Source of the DNA: DATJPD01 sp035506575
Lineage (GTDB): Bacteria > Pseudomonadota > Alphaproteobacteria > CACIAM-22H2
Length of the DNA stretch: 64,000 nt
Direction: 5' to 3'
Assembly: GCA_035506575.1 (NCBI GenBank)
Contig: DATJPD010000184.1
Location: 70,636 to 134,635, forward strand
The notes below the pieces were generated by a model. It saw only the letters and a list, made by a program, of their open reading frames with translations, was not told where the DNA came from and ran no database searches. Shown piece by piece: positions 27,270 to 35,600 of the stretch; the stretch's first letter is position 1, and the number at the start of each line of letters is the position of its first letter. The translations under genes and the position numbers were made by a program.

Positions 27270-28298
27270 ATGCGAAGATTATGTGGTTTGGCCGTAGCCG
27301 CCGGTCTGGCGACTGCGACATCGGCGGCCATGGCCGCCGATCAGGTCACGATCCAGCTCAAATGGGTGACGCAAGCCCAGTTCGCCGGGTACTACGTTGC
27401 CAAGGACAAGGGCTACTACAAGGCGGCCAACCTCGACGTCACGATCAAGCCGGGCGGCCCCGACATCGCCCCCGAGCAGGTGCTCGCGGCGGGCGGGGCC
27501 GACGTCATCGTCGACTGGTTGCCGGCGGCCCTCGCCGCGCGCGAGAAGGGCGTGCCGCTGGTCAACGTGGCGCAGACGTTCCAGCGCTCGGGCCTCGAGC
27601 TCACCTGCCTCAAGTCGAGCGGCATCAAGACGCCGCAGGACTTCCGCGGCCACACCCTGGGCGTCTGGTATTTCGGCAACGAGTACCCGTTCCTGGCCTG
27701 GATGGCGAAGCTCGGCATCCCGACCGACGGCAGCGCCAAGGGCGTGAAGGTGGTCAAGCAGGGCTTCAACGTCGATCCGCTGCTGCAGAAGCAGGCGCAG
27801 TGCATCTCGACGATGACCTACAACGAGTACTGGCAGGTGATCGACGCCGGCATCAAGCCCGCCGACTTGATCGTCTTCAAGTATTCGGACGAGGGCGTGG
27901 GCGTGCTCGAGGACGGCCTCTACGCCAACGGCACGAAGCTCGCCGACAAAGCCTATGCCGACAAGCTGGCGCGGTTCGTGGCGGCCTCTGACCGCGGCTG
28001 GGCGTGGGCGGCCAAGAACACGGACGCGGCCGCCAAGATCGTGCTCGACAACGACACGACAGGTGCCCAGACCGAGAAGCACCAGAAGCGGATGATGAAG
28101 GAGATCGCGAAGCTGATCACCGATTCAAAAAATCCGCTCGGCTATCTGGCGCCGGCCGACTACGACCGCACCGTGGCGGTGCTGCTGGGGGCCAAGAGCG
28201 ATCCGCCGGTGATCACGAAGAAGCCCGAGGGCGCATGGACGGCGGCCGTCTACGAGGCGTCGAAGAAGTACTGGGATCCCGCCAAGGGGACCGACTGA
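27270..28298 (+). CDS. ABC transporter substrate-binding protein (THI5/NMT1-like)
   Basis: 342 residues. A signal peptide (cleavage near AMA-ADQ, residue 23) precedes an NMT1/THI5-like receptor: IQLKWVTQAQFAGYYVAKDKG, KPGGPDIAPEQVLAAGGADV. Family members bind pyrimidine precursors, sulfonates or similar small ring or amine compounds. GGAGAGGG precedes the ATG. As last gene of the ATPase-permease-permease-receptor operon beside the dihydropyrimidinase pair, it likely binds a pyrimidine- or hydantoin-like compound. Confidence 0.93.
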   Translation: MRRLCGLAVAAGLATATSAAMAADQVTIQLKWVTQAQFAGYYVAKDKGYYKAANLDVTIKPGGPDIAPEQVLAAGGADVIVDWLPAALAAREKGVPLVNVAQTFQRSGLELTCLKSSGIKTPQDFRGHTLGVWYFGNEYPFLAWMAKLGIPTDGSAKGVKVVKQGFNVDPLLQKQAQCISTMTYNEYWQVIDAGIKPADLIVFKYSDEGVGVLEDGLYANGTKLADKAYADKLARFVAASDRGWAWAAKNTDAAAKIVLDNDTTGAQTEKHQKRMMKEIAKLITDSKNPLGYLAPADYDRTVAVLLGAKSDPPVITKKPEGAWTAAVYEASKKYWDPAKGTD

Positions 28299-28321
28299 AG
28301 GAAAGCGAACGGTCAAACGCG

Positions 28322-28352
28322 AAGCGGGGAGGCAAAACCTCCCCGCTTTTTT
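28322..28352 (+). terminator. Rho-independent terminator of the ABC transporter operon
   Basis: A perfect 11-bp stem (AAGCGGGGAGG / CCTCCCCGCTT) with loop CAAAA is followed by a further run of T. It lies 24 bp after the receptor stop codon. Confidence 0.95.
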
Positions 28353-28392
28353 CCGTGCGTGCGGCGGTCTTTGCCGCAATTTTTAGCTAAGT

Positions 28393-28584
28393 TCAGCAGA
28401 GCTCCAGGCGAGACGCGTGGGCCACGCGGCGCGCGCCATCCCACACTTCGACGGCAACGCAAGAGCCTGTATCCAACTGCGAAATCGCAAAGCCGAGAGC
28501 GTCGCTGTCGCAGGCCGCCGAGATCACGCTCGTGTCGTCGATGCGGTTCCCGTGGCCCATGAAGTAACAACAATACGTGGTCAT
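28393..28584 (-). CDS. Small hypothetical protein
   Basis: 63 residues, starting MTTYCCYFMGHGNRI and ending in a VAVEVWDGARRVAH segment. The pattern (short aromatic/Cys start, a middle acidic helix, VEVWDG near the C-terminus) resembles small alphaproteobacterial hypotheticals of unknown function. A GGATCC sequence near the start could serve as a weak ribosome site. It faces away from the operator-like array at 28.8 kb. Confidence 0.45.
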   Translation of the reverse strand: MTTYCCYFMGHGNRIDDTSVISAACDSDALGFAISQLDTGSCVAVEVWDGARRVAHASRLELC

Positions 28585-28794
28585 TGGTCGAGGATCCGGG
28601 TGCGGTTATTTCGTGGCGCGCACTATGCCGATCCCCGGTGAATCCTCGGTTAATCCGCGAGAAGCCGACGGCTACGTTGGTAAGCGGCTTGCGTGGAGCG
28701 ATTCCGTGCGGCCGTGCGTCACCGTGGCGAGATCATGGCGATGGCCGGGCTGCGGTGCGTGCGAGTCCTACGCAGATGCCGCATCGATGATCGA

Positions 28795-28871
28795 GTCAGG
28801 CTGGAGTCAGCGGATGGTCAGCGAAACGTCAGTCGTGCGTCAGCGGGCGGTCAGTCACGCGTCAGCGAGGT
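28795..28871 (+). promoter_or_regulatory. Array of seven GTCAG direct repeats at 11-bp spacing
   Basis: GTCAG occurs at 28795, 28806, 28817, 28828, 28839, 28850 and 28861, each exactly 11 bp after the last; four units extend to GTCAGCG and two to GTCAGTC. The array ends 58 bp before the ATG of a small exported protein. Eleven-bp direct repeats are the known spacing for OmpR/PhoB-type response regulators, which bind head-to-tail on one face of the helix. The rest of the 345-bp gap (28585-28929) shows nothing else I can name. Confidence 0.7.
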
Positions 28872-28929
28872 GGACGATGATGCGAGACGGAGCCGTGTCT
28901 CTGCGGCTCACAGCATGGAGGACTCGCCT

Positions 28930-29226
28930 ATGACCAAACTGTCCCTGTACGCATCGGCCGCGGCGCTGGCGGTGTTGGCGGGCGCATGGAGCGTGCAAGC
29001 CCATGCCGCCGGGCCAACTCCGTTCTACACGCCGCTGAACCCGTCATCATCCGCGACTTCCCACCCCTATGACATCAAGCCGGGGAAGGCCTCGAAGCCG
29101 AGCGCCACTCCCTTCTACACACCCAATGCCCCCACGGCGATGGGTGCGAGCGCGTCGAATCTCGCGCAAGCCCCGCATCTACGGACGGATGCGATGGATC
29201 CGAATCACGAGCCGGTCAATCCGTGA
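28930..29226 (+). CDS. Small secreted protein with TPFYTP repeats
   Basis: 98 residues. A clear Sec signal peptide (MTKLSLYASAAALAVLAGAW, cleavage near AHA-AGP) is followed by a low-complexity, Pro/Ser/Thr/Ala-rich mature part of about 70 residues containing TPFYTP twice, about 36 residues apart. I recognise no family. It is monocistronic, between the GTCAG array and a strong terminator, so it is probably an abundantly and specifically regulated envelope protein. Confidence 0.75.
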   Translation: MTKLSLYASAAALAVLAGAWSVQAHAAGPTPFYTPLNPSSSATSHPYDIKPGKASKPSATPFYTPNAPTAMGASASNLAQAPHLRTDAMDPNHEPVNP

Positions 29227-29233
29227 GACCATT

Positions 29234-29264
29234 GCCCCGTCGGGCGCACCGACGGGGCTTTTTT
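29234..29264 (+). terminator. Rho-independent terminator
   Basis: A perfect 10-bp stem (GCCCCGTCGG / CCGACGGGGC) with loop GCGCA is followed by six T. It ends the small secreted protein transcript and separates it from the convergent permease gene. Confidence 0.95.
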
Positions 29265-29267
29265 CGA

Positions 29268-30191
29268 TCACGCCGTCGCGTGAAACGGCTGGCCGAGGCA
29301 CGCGGGCGCGTTCAGCCGGATACGCGTGCGATCGCGCGAGATGAGGACGAGTGCTACGACCGTGGCGAGATAGGGCAAGGCGGAGATCGCCTGCGACGGG
29401 ATATCGATGCCGAGCCCCTGGATGTAGAAGGAGAGATACATGATGGCGCCGAACAGGTAGGCGCCGACCCACAGCCAGAACGGCCGCCAGCTCGCGAACA
29501 CCACGAGCGCCAGCGCGATCCAGCCGCGCCCCGCCGTCATGTTCTCGGCCCAGCTCGGGCTGTAGGCGAGGGAGAGGTAGGCGCCGCCCAAGCCCGCCAT
29601 CGCACCGCCGAAGAGTGCCGCCAGCAGGCGGATGCCGCTCACCGAATATCCCAGAGCATGCGCCGCGTCGTGCGAATCGCCGACCGCGCGCAGGACGAGG
29701 CCAGCATGGCTGCGATAGAGGAACCAGGCGACCCCGCCCAGAGCCGCGTAAGAGAGGTAGACGAGCGCGTTCTGCCCGAACAGCACCGGGCCGATCAGCG
29801 GCAGCGTGGTCAGGCCGGGAATGTCGAGCGCCGGGAGCGGCGGCACTGCGACGCCGACAAAGGACGCCCCGGCCAGCGCGCTGAGGCCGGCGCCGAAGAT
29901 GGTCAGGGCGAGGCCGGTTGCGACCTGGTTGGCGAGAAGACCCAGGGTCAGGGCCGCGAACACCAGCGCCAACGCCGCGCCGGCCCCCGCACCCGCAATC
30001 ACGCCCAGCACCGCGCTTCCGGTGGCCGTCATCGTCGCGAACCCGGCGATGGCGCCGATCAGCATCATCCCTTCGACGCCGAGATTGAGCACGCCGGATT
30101 TCTCCGTGACGAGCTCACCCGTCGCCGCCAGCAGGAGCGGCGTCGACGTGGCGATCACGCTCAGGATGAAATTGGTCAGGGCCAGGGTCAT
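29268..30191 (-). CDS. BMP-type ABC transporter permease
   Basis: 307 residues, about eight to nine membrane helices, of the RbsC-like branch used with BMP receptors (NupQ/YufQ type): TGELVTEKSGVLNLGVEGMM near the N-terminus and AVGDSHDAAHALGYSVSGIR as the cytosolic coupling loop. Its ATG overlaps the stop of the preceding permease gene (ATGA). It is the last gene of a six-gene operon running from 34554 to 29268. Confidence 0.94.
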   Translation of the reverse strand: MTLALTNFILSVIATSTPLLLAATGELVTEKSGVLNLGVEGMMLIGAIAGFATMTATGSAVLGVIAGAGAGAALALVFAALTLGLLANQVATGLALTIFGAGLSALAGASFVGVAVPPLPALDIPGLTTLPLIGPVLFGQNALVYLSYAALGGVAWFLYRSHAGLVLRAVGDSHDAAHALGYSVSGIRLLAALFGGAMAGLGGAYLSLAYSPSWAENMTAGRGWIALALVVFASWRPFWLWVGAYLFGAIMYLSFYIQGLGIDIPSQAISALPYLATVVALVLISRDRTRIRLNAPACLGQPFHATA

Positions 30192-31288
30192 GCGGCCCCC
30201 GGGATCTTTAGGCTTGGGGCTGCCCCGCGCCGCACGATCCGCACGCGATAGAGGATCAGAACGTCGCAGGCGAGAAGGAAGAACAGGAGCACGCCCTGGA
30301 AGATGCCGGTGACCGCGCTCGGCAGCCCGAGATCGATCTGTGCGGCATCTCCGCCGAGGTAGGAGAGACCCAGGACGAGGGCCGCCGGCACCACGCCCAG
30401 CGGGTGCAGCCGGCCGAGGAAGGCGACGATGATGGCGGTGAAGCCGTACCCCGGCGACAGCTTCGGCAGCAACTGGCCGATGGGGCCGGCAACTTCAAAA
30501 AGCCCGGCGAGGCCGGAGAGGCCGCCGCTGACGAGAAGCGCGAGCCACACCAGCCGCTTTTCCTGGAACCCCGCGAAACGTGCGGCGCGCGGCGCCTGGC
30601 CGAGAACGCGCAGCGCGAACCCGGACACCGATCGCTCGAGAACGATCCATCCGCCGACCGCCGCGAGCAAGGCAAACAGGACGCCCAGATGCACGCGCGT
30701 GTCCTCGATCAGGATCGGCGCCGTGGCGGAGTCCGAGAACAACGCACTCTGCGGGAACCCGTAGCCCTGCGGATCGCGCAACGGTCCGGTCACGAGATAG
30801 ATCAGCGCGAACTGCATCACATAGCTGAGCATCAGGCTGGTGAGGATCTCGTTGGCGTTGAAGCGCGTGCGCAGATACGCCGGGATGGCAGCGAGCGCCA
30901 TGCCGCCCAGCACGCCTGCCACCATCATCGCCGGAAACAGGATGATGGCGGGCGCGTCGGGATAGGCGAGGGCCAGACCGCCGCCGAACACGGCCCCGAG
31001 GCTGAACTGGCCTTCGGCGCCGATGTTCCACACGTTGGCGCGGAAGCCGAGTGCCAATCCGACGCCGATCAGGATCAGCGGCGCCGCCTTGACGAACAGC
31101 TCGGGCACGCCGGTCGGGCTGAGGAGAGGGGCGATGAGAAAGGTGTAAAGAGCCTCGCCCGGCGCCCGGCCGAGCAGGGCGAAGATGGCACCCGCGCCGA
31201 CGACCGTCAGCGCGACCGCGAGGAGCGGCGAGGCCGCCGCCCACATCGCCGAGCGCGCCCCGCGTGGTTCAAGCCTAAGCCGCAGCAT
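30188..31288 (-). CDS. BMP-type ABC transporter permease
   Basis: 366 residues, RbsC-like (NupP/YufP type) with the motif FRANVWNIGAEGQFSLGA and coupling loop VLGQAPRAARFAGF. The ATG at 31288 is chosen because AGGAG lies just upstream; a GTG two codons earlier is in frame. It overlaps the end of the ATPase gene by 14 bp. It pairs with the downstream permease to form the channel. Confidence 0.94.
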   Translation of the reverse strand: MLRLRLEPRGARSAMWAAASPLLAVALTVVGAGAIFALLGRAPGEALYTFLIAPLLSPTGVPELFVKAAPLILIGVGLALGFRANVWNIGAEGQFSLGAVFGGGLALAYPDAPAIILFPAMMVAGVLGGMALAAIPAYLRTRFNANEILTSLMLSYVMQFALIYLVTGPLRDPQGYGFPQSALFSDSATAPILIEDTRVHLGVLFALLAAVGGWIVLERSVSGFALRVLGQAPRAARFAGFQEKRLVWLALLVSGGLSGLAGLFEVAGPIGQLLPKLSPGYGFTAIIVAFLGRLHPLGVVPAALVLGLSYLGGDAAQIDLGLPSAVTGIFQGVLLFFLLACDVLILYRVRIVRRGAAPSLKIPGAA

Positions 31289-32834
31289 CGGCACTCCTGG
31301 GCCCGACGCCGCCCATCAACAGGCCGATCTCGCCCATGGTCATGTCCGCGGCGGCACGCGGCGGCGACAGCCGTCCGCCGGCGATGATGGCCAGCCGGTC
31401 GCACACGCCGAGCAGCTCGTCGAGGTCTTGCGAGATCAGGACGACCGCAGCGCCGCTGTCGGCGAGATCCACGATCGCCTGCTGGATCGCGATCGCAGCC
31501 CCGACATCGACACCCCAGGTCGGCTGGTTCACGACCAGCAAGGTCGGCTGCTGCAGGATCTCCCGGCCGACGATGAATTTCTGAAGGTTGCCGCCCGACA
31601 AGGTCCGCGCTTCCGATCCCGGGCCGCCGCCGCGCACGTCGAACCTGCCGATGACGTCGACGGCAAAGCGATCCGCGCGCCGCCGGTCGATGAGGCCGAG
31701 CTTGGCCAGCGATCGCCGCACATAAGCCGACAGGAACCCGTTCTCCGCCAACGTCATCGCCTCGACGGTGCCATGGCCAAGCCGCTCTTCCGGCACGAAA
31801 CACGCGCCGAGCGCCCGCCGCGCCGGGACGTCCAGACCACCGATCGCCTTGCCGTCATAACGGATGGCGTCGGGGCGCCCGGCCGCGATCTCGCCCGACA
31901 GGGCCTCCATCAGCTCGGTCTGGCCGTTCCCGGCGATGCCGCCGATGCCGAAGATCTCGCCCGCACCGACGGTGAGCGAAATCTCCTTGAGATCGGTGCC
32001 GAACTGGCGGTCCGAGCGCACGCTCAGCCTGTCGACCACCAGTCGCGGCGGCGCCGGCGATGCGGCGCGCTTTCGGCGTGCGGGCCGCTTGATCTCGGCG
32101 CCGACCATCAGCTCGGCCAGCCGGTGATGCGTCTCGCGACGCGGATCGCACGCCGCCACCACGCGCCCCTGGCGCAGGATCGTCGCCTCCTCGCAGAGTG
32201 CTCCGATCTCCTCGAGCTTGTGGCTGATATAAAGAATGCCACAGCCTTCGGCCGCGAGCTGGCGCAACGTCGAGAACAGCCGCTCGACCTCCTGCGGTGT
32301 CAGCACGGAGGTGGGCTCGTCCATGATCAGGAGGCGCGGCTTCTGCAGCAGACAGCGGACGATCTCGATGCGCTGCCGTTCACCGACGGACAGGTCGTGT
32401 ACGACCCGGCGCGCGTCGAGTGGCAGGCCGTAGCGCGCCGAGATTTCGGCCATGCGCGACAAGAGGCCCTTGCGGTCCTCGGGATCGTCGAGGCCGAGGG
32501 CGATGTTCTCGGCGACGGTGAGGGCGTCGAACAGGGAAAAGTGTTGGAACACCATCCCGATGCCGAGCCGGCGCGCGTGTGCCGGGTTGGCGATCATCGT
32601 CGGCTTGCCGCGCCAGCGGATCTCGCCGGCATCCGGCCGCAGCACGCCGTACATGATCTTGACCAGGGTGCTTTTGCCCGCACCGTTCTCGCCGAGCAGC
32701 GCTTGGATGCGGCCGGACGCGAGCTTGAGGTCGATGCGGTCGTTGGCGAGAGAGCCCGGGAAGCGTTTGACGATGCCCCTGAGCTCGAGGAGAGGAGGCT
32801 CGGGCAGCGGCGCTGGTTCTTCCGGACCGCTCAC
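31275..32834 (-). CDS. BMP-type ABC transporter ATP-binding protein (two nucleotide-binding domains)
   Basis: About 519 residues with two ABC cassettes. The first has Walker A LLGENGAGKSTLVK, signature LSVGERQRIEIVRCL and Walker B LLIMDEPTSVLT. The second has a degenerate Walker A (GIAGNGQTELME), signature LSGGNLQKFIVGREIL and LLVVNQPTWGVD in place of the usual acidic Walker B, as is normal for RbsA/NupO-type ATPases. GTG 32834 overlaps the upstream stop (GTGA), so it is translationally coupled to the dioxygenase gene; an ATG 11 codons earlier would overlap more. Confidence 0.94.
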   Translation of the reverse strand: MSGPEEPAPLPEPPLLELRGIVKRFPGSLANDRIDLKLASGRIQALLGENGAGKSTLVKIMYGVLRPDAGEIRWRGKPTMIANPAHARRLGIGMVFQHFSLFDALTVAENIALGLDDPEDRKGLLSRMAEISARYGLPLDARRVVHDLSVGERQRIEIVRCLLQKPRLLIMDEPTSVLTPQEVERLFSTLRQLAAEGCGILYISHKLEEIGALCEEATILRQGRVVAACDPRRETHHRLAELMVGAEIKRPARRKRAASPAPPRLVVDRLSVRSDRQFGTDLKEISLTVGAGEIFGIGGIAGNGQTELMEALSGEIAAGRPDAIRYDGKAIGGLDVPARRALGACFVPEERLGHGTVEAMTLAENGFLSAYVRRSLAKLGLIDRRRADRFAVDVIGRFDVRGGGPGSEARTLSGGNLQKFIVGREILQQPTLLVVNQPTWGVDVGAAIAIQQAIVDLADSGAAVVLISQDLDELLGVCDRLAIIAGGRLSPPRAAADMTMGEIGLLMGGVGPRSADAAA

Positions 32835-33676
32835 GCGGCTTCCTGCAGGCTCTCCGCCACCCGCCACGCGGCGAACGCGCAGCCTACGTAGACCTCGGGC
32901 ACGGGCAGGTAGTCGACGAGCTCGAAGCCGCGGCTGCCCGCCGCACCATGCGCCACGACCCAGTTGCGCACCTCGTGCCCGCCGTTGCCGGTCGCCGCCA
33001 GCCCGCGTTCGAGGATTTCGATGACCTTCGCATCGTGCCCATCGCGGAACGCCTCGATGCAGCCGTGGTCGAACGGCTCGTCGATGTCGCCCATGGTCGG
33101 CTCGCCAATCGAATGGCTGAGGCCGCCGGTCGCCATGATCGCCACGCGCAAGTCGCCCGGGTACGACGCGACCGCCTGCGCCAGCAGCCGGCCCCAGGCG
33201 AGACAGCGGCGGATGCTCGGCATCGGCGGCTCGAGATCGTTGACGACCATCGGGATCACCCGCGGCAGCCGGGCGAGCCCCATGCGCAGGAGCGGGATGC
33301 AGAATCCGTGGTCGAGCGTCAGCCGGTGCGAGATCGACGGCTCGAAATCCTGGGCAAGGGCGGTCTTGACGATATGCATGGCGAGGCCGGGCTCGCCGGG
33401 CAGCGTGCGCTGGAAGTCCTTCATGAACGGCTCGGGCGGACCGTCATGTGTCTCGCCGACGCCGATGCACACGCTCGGAAGGTTGTTGATGAAGAAATTC
33501 ACCCAGTGGTCGGGCGATACCAGGATCAGCACGTCGGGACGCGCGTCGGCGAGGCGCCGGCCGAGCTCGCGAAACGCGGTGTCGAGCCGCTCCTTGGGGG
33601 CGGACGGCAGGATATGCCAGTCGCGCGCCATCAGCGGCCCGTGGCTCGCCGCGAACACGCCGACAAGCTTAGCCAT
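32831..33676 (-). CDS. Class III extradiol dioxygenase, LigB-like catalytic subunit
   Basis: 281 residues of the LigB superfamily (protocatechuate 4,5-dioxygenase beta / gallate dioxygenase type). The iron ligands are expected in FAASHGPLMARDW (His12) and in VSPDHWVNFF, and the conserved ATGGLSHS segment carries the catalytic-region His. Together with the LigA-like small subunit encoded just upstream (8-bp overlap) it should cleave a catechol-type ring. It is embedded in an operon with an ABC importer, so its substrate is probably imported. Confidence 0.9.
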   Translation of the reverse strand: MAKLVGVFAASHGPLMARDWHILPSAPKERLDTAFRELGRRLADARPDVLILVSPDHWVNFFINNLPSVCIGVGETHDGPPEPFMKDFQRTLPGEPGLAMHIVKTALAQDFEPSISHRLTLDHGFCIPLLRMGLARLPRVIPMVVNDLEPPMPSIRRCLAWGRLLAQAVASYPGDLRVAIMATGGLSHSIGEPTMGDIDEPFDHGCIEAFRDGHDAKVIEILERGLAATGNGGHEVRNWVVAHGAAGSRGFELVDYLPVPEVYVGCAFAAWRVAESLQEAA

Positions 33677-33968
33677 GCGCGGCTCCGCTCTTGAGAGCCT
33701 CGGTCTTGAGGGACTGGGGTTTGAGCGCGCGCAGGCGGCCGATGAACTCCTTGTCCGGCATGCCGACGACCTGGAAGTAATAGCGCAACAGGTACGGGTT
33801 CACGTGCGGCGCCAGCACCTCGACGTCGTCGGCGAGCGCTGCCGCGCGCAGCTCGGGCTTGAGCTCGGGATAGCGCGCCAGGACCTTGGCGCGACCTCCC
33901 CGGTATTCGGCGGCATTGGCCGGACTCTGCAGATCGAAGAACAGCTTGCTCAGCCAGTAGTCAGTCAT
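33669..33968 (-). CDS. LigA-like small subunit of extradiol dioxygenase
   Basis: 99 residues, all helical, resembling the alpha (LigA) subunit of protocatechuate 4,5-dioxygenase: WLSKLFFDLQSPANAAEYR and a C-terminal NPYLLRYYFQVVGMPDKEF. In characterised enzymes it caps the active site of the LigB-type subunit. It overlaps the large-subunit gene by 8 bp and lies 31 bp after a VOC gene. Confidence 0.87.
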   Translation of the reverse strand: MTDYWLSKLFFDLQSPANAAEYRGGRAKVLARYPELKPELRAAALADDVEVLAPHVNPYLLRYYFQVVGMPDKEFIGRLRALKPQSLKTEALKSGAAHG

Positions 33969-33999
33969 GCGTCGGCGCCAGTCCTGCTCTTCGAAGCGA

Positions 34000-34554
34000 C
34001 TACTTTTTCTCCGCCATGTCGGCCAGGCCCTTGCCGGCCTCGATGCGCCGCTTCTCCTTGTCGGCGAACGAGGTCTTCGTGTAGTCGTTCGGGTTGAATC
34101 CCTTCTGCTCGCCGGCTCCCCATTCGGCGATGTCCTGACCCTTGTCGAACATCCAGCTATAGCCGCCCTCGGGGTTGCACAGGATCTCCCACCAATTGCT
34201 GTCGAGGTCGAGGAAGTAGAAGCTCCGCGTGCCGTGCTGGTCGATGGGCTTCGTGACCTTGGTGATGCCCCACTTGTCCTTGTCGCGCATCACGACCTCG
34301 TAGGCCTGGTCGACCTCTTCGCGCGTGCCGACGTCGAGGCCGTTATGGGCGAGCAGAGGCATCTCGCCGCGCTTCTTGCTCTTGACCACGGCGATCGTGT
34401 TCTGGCCGCCGAGCTTGATCATGAGCGAGATCGGGCTCGTGCGCACCACGTCCAGGCCCAGGAACTCCTCGTAGAACTGGCGCGTCTTGTCGAGATCGAG
34501 GGCTTCGAGGGTTCCGTGCGACAGGAATTTGAGTTTCAGCGCGGCTTCGGCCAT
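34000..34554 (-). CDS. VOC-superfamily protein (extradiol dioxygenase/glyoxalase-like)
   Basis: 184 residues. One VOC module with probable metal ligands His14 in FLSHGTLEAL, His in LLAHNGLDV and Glu in WWEILCNP. The C-terminal 45 residues are charged and probably lie outside the fold. It is the first gene of the LigAB/BMP-transporter operon. The role could be ring cleavage, isomerisation or handling of the ring-opened product; sequence alone does not decide. Confidence 0.85.
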   Translation of the reverse strand: MAEAALKLKFLSHGTLEALDLDKTRQFYEEFLGLDVVRTSPISLMIKLGGQNTIAVVKSKKRGEMPLLAHNGLDVGTREEVDQAYEVVMRDKDKWGITKVTKPIDQHGTRSFYFLDLDSNWWEILCNPEGGYSWMFDKGQDIAEWGAGEQKGFNPNDYTKTSFADKEKRRIEAGKGLADMAEKK

Positions 34555-34625
34555 GGCGTTTCTCCAGAATTGTGGTTGCCGCCATTCTAGCCGGGCCGGG
34601 CCGGTTTCTCAAACCAGCACGGAGC

Positions 34626-35600
34626 TCACTCCGGTGCCAGGGCGATCTCGCGCACGATCTTTTCCCAGCGGTCGTTCTCGGCGCCGATGAACTCCGCGAG
34701 GCCTTGCGGCGTCTCAGCACCGCCCGTGGTCACGCCGATCTCGTCGAGCTTCGCCATCACCTCCGGGGCCTGCACGACTTTGTCGATGCTCTGGTTCATC
34801 TGGAGAATCACGTCGTCGGGAGTCCCCGCGGGTGCGACGACCGCGAACCAGCCGCCGAACTCGAATCCCGGATAGGTCTGCTCGACCGTCGCCATCGGCT
34901 CGAAGCCGGGAATATTCTCGGGCGCGGTCTTGGCGATCGCGTGCAGCTGCCCGCTCTTCATGAACGCCTGTGCCGCAGCAAAGGCGAGGATCGTCACCTG
35001 CGTGCGCCCGGCAATCGTGTCGCGGATACCGACGGGCATGTTCGCGTAAGGGACCTGGAGCATGTGCATGCCGGACACCTTGTTGAGCCATGCGCCGATC
35101 ATGCCGGAGAAGTTGCGCGGCCCGTCGCTTGCGAAGCTGAGCTCGCCCGAATGCGCTTTCTCGTAGGCGACGAGCTCCGGGATCGTCTTCACCGGCAGCT
35201 CCGGCGACACCAGGATCAGGAACGGGTTCTTCCCGACCATCGCGACCGGGGCGAAGTCGCGCTCCGAATAGGGGAGCGACTTGAACGTCAGCTGGTTGGT
35301 CACCAGAGGTGCGGTGGTGGCGAAGAAGAACGTGTACCCGTCGGCCGGAGCATGGGCCACGGCTTGCGCCGCGATGATGCTCGAGCCGCCGGGCCGGTTG
35401 TCGACGATCACCTGCTCGCCCAGCTCGTGGGTCAGCCGGTCGGCCATCAGGCGGCAGACGATGTCGGGCGCACTCCCGGTGGCAAAGGCGGTGACAAGCC
35501 GGATCGGTTTGGTCGGCCAGGTCTGCGCGGTCGCGGCTCCGCTCGCGATCACCGCGCTCAGGAGGATCAGCAGTCGAACCAGTCTCAAAGGCGTCTCCAA
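34626..35600 (-). CDS. Bug-family (TctC-like) periplasmic solute receptor
   Basis: 324 residues with a signal peptide (cleavage near ATA-QTW) and the Bug core: TWPTKPIRLVTAFATGSAPDI, VIVDNRPGGSSIIAA, APADGYTFFFAT, VPYANMPVGIRDTI. The first codon appears to be TTG; no ATG gives a better leader. It is upstream of and co-directional with the LigAB/BMP operon (71-bp gap), so it may present the same aromatic substrate. No TctAB is adjacent. Confidence 0.9.
   Translation of the reverse strand: METPLRLVRLLILLSAVIASGAATAQTWPTKPIRLVTAFATGSAPDIVCRLMADRLTHELGEQVIVDNRPGGSSIIAAQAVAHAPADGYTFFFATTAPLVTNQLTFKSLPYSERDFAPVAMVGKNPFLILVSPELPVKTIPELVAYEKAHSGELSFASDGPRNFSGMIGAWLNKVSGMHMLQVPYANMPVGIRDTIAGRTQVTILAFAAAQAFMKSGQLHAIAKTAPENIPGFEPMATVEQTYPGFEFGGWFAVVAPAGTPDDVILQMNQSIDKVVQAPEVMAKLDEIGVTTGGAETPQGLAEFIGAENDRWEKIVREIALAPE

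Noticed and set aside
28795..28871. CRISPR array or tandem minisatellite
   Set aside because: Only the five-base core is conserved and units are 11 bp, far too short for CRISPR repeats and spacers; protein-binding sites explain it better.
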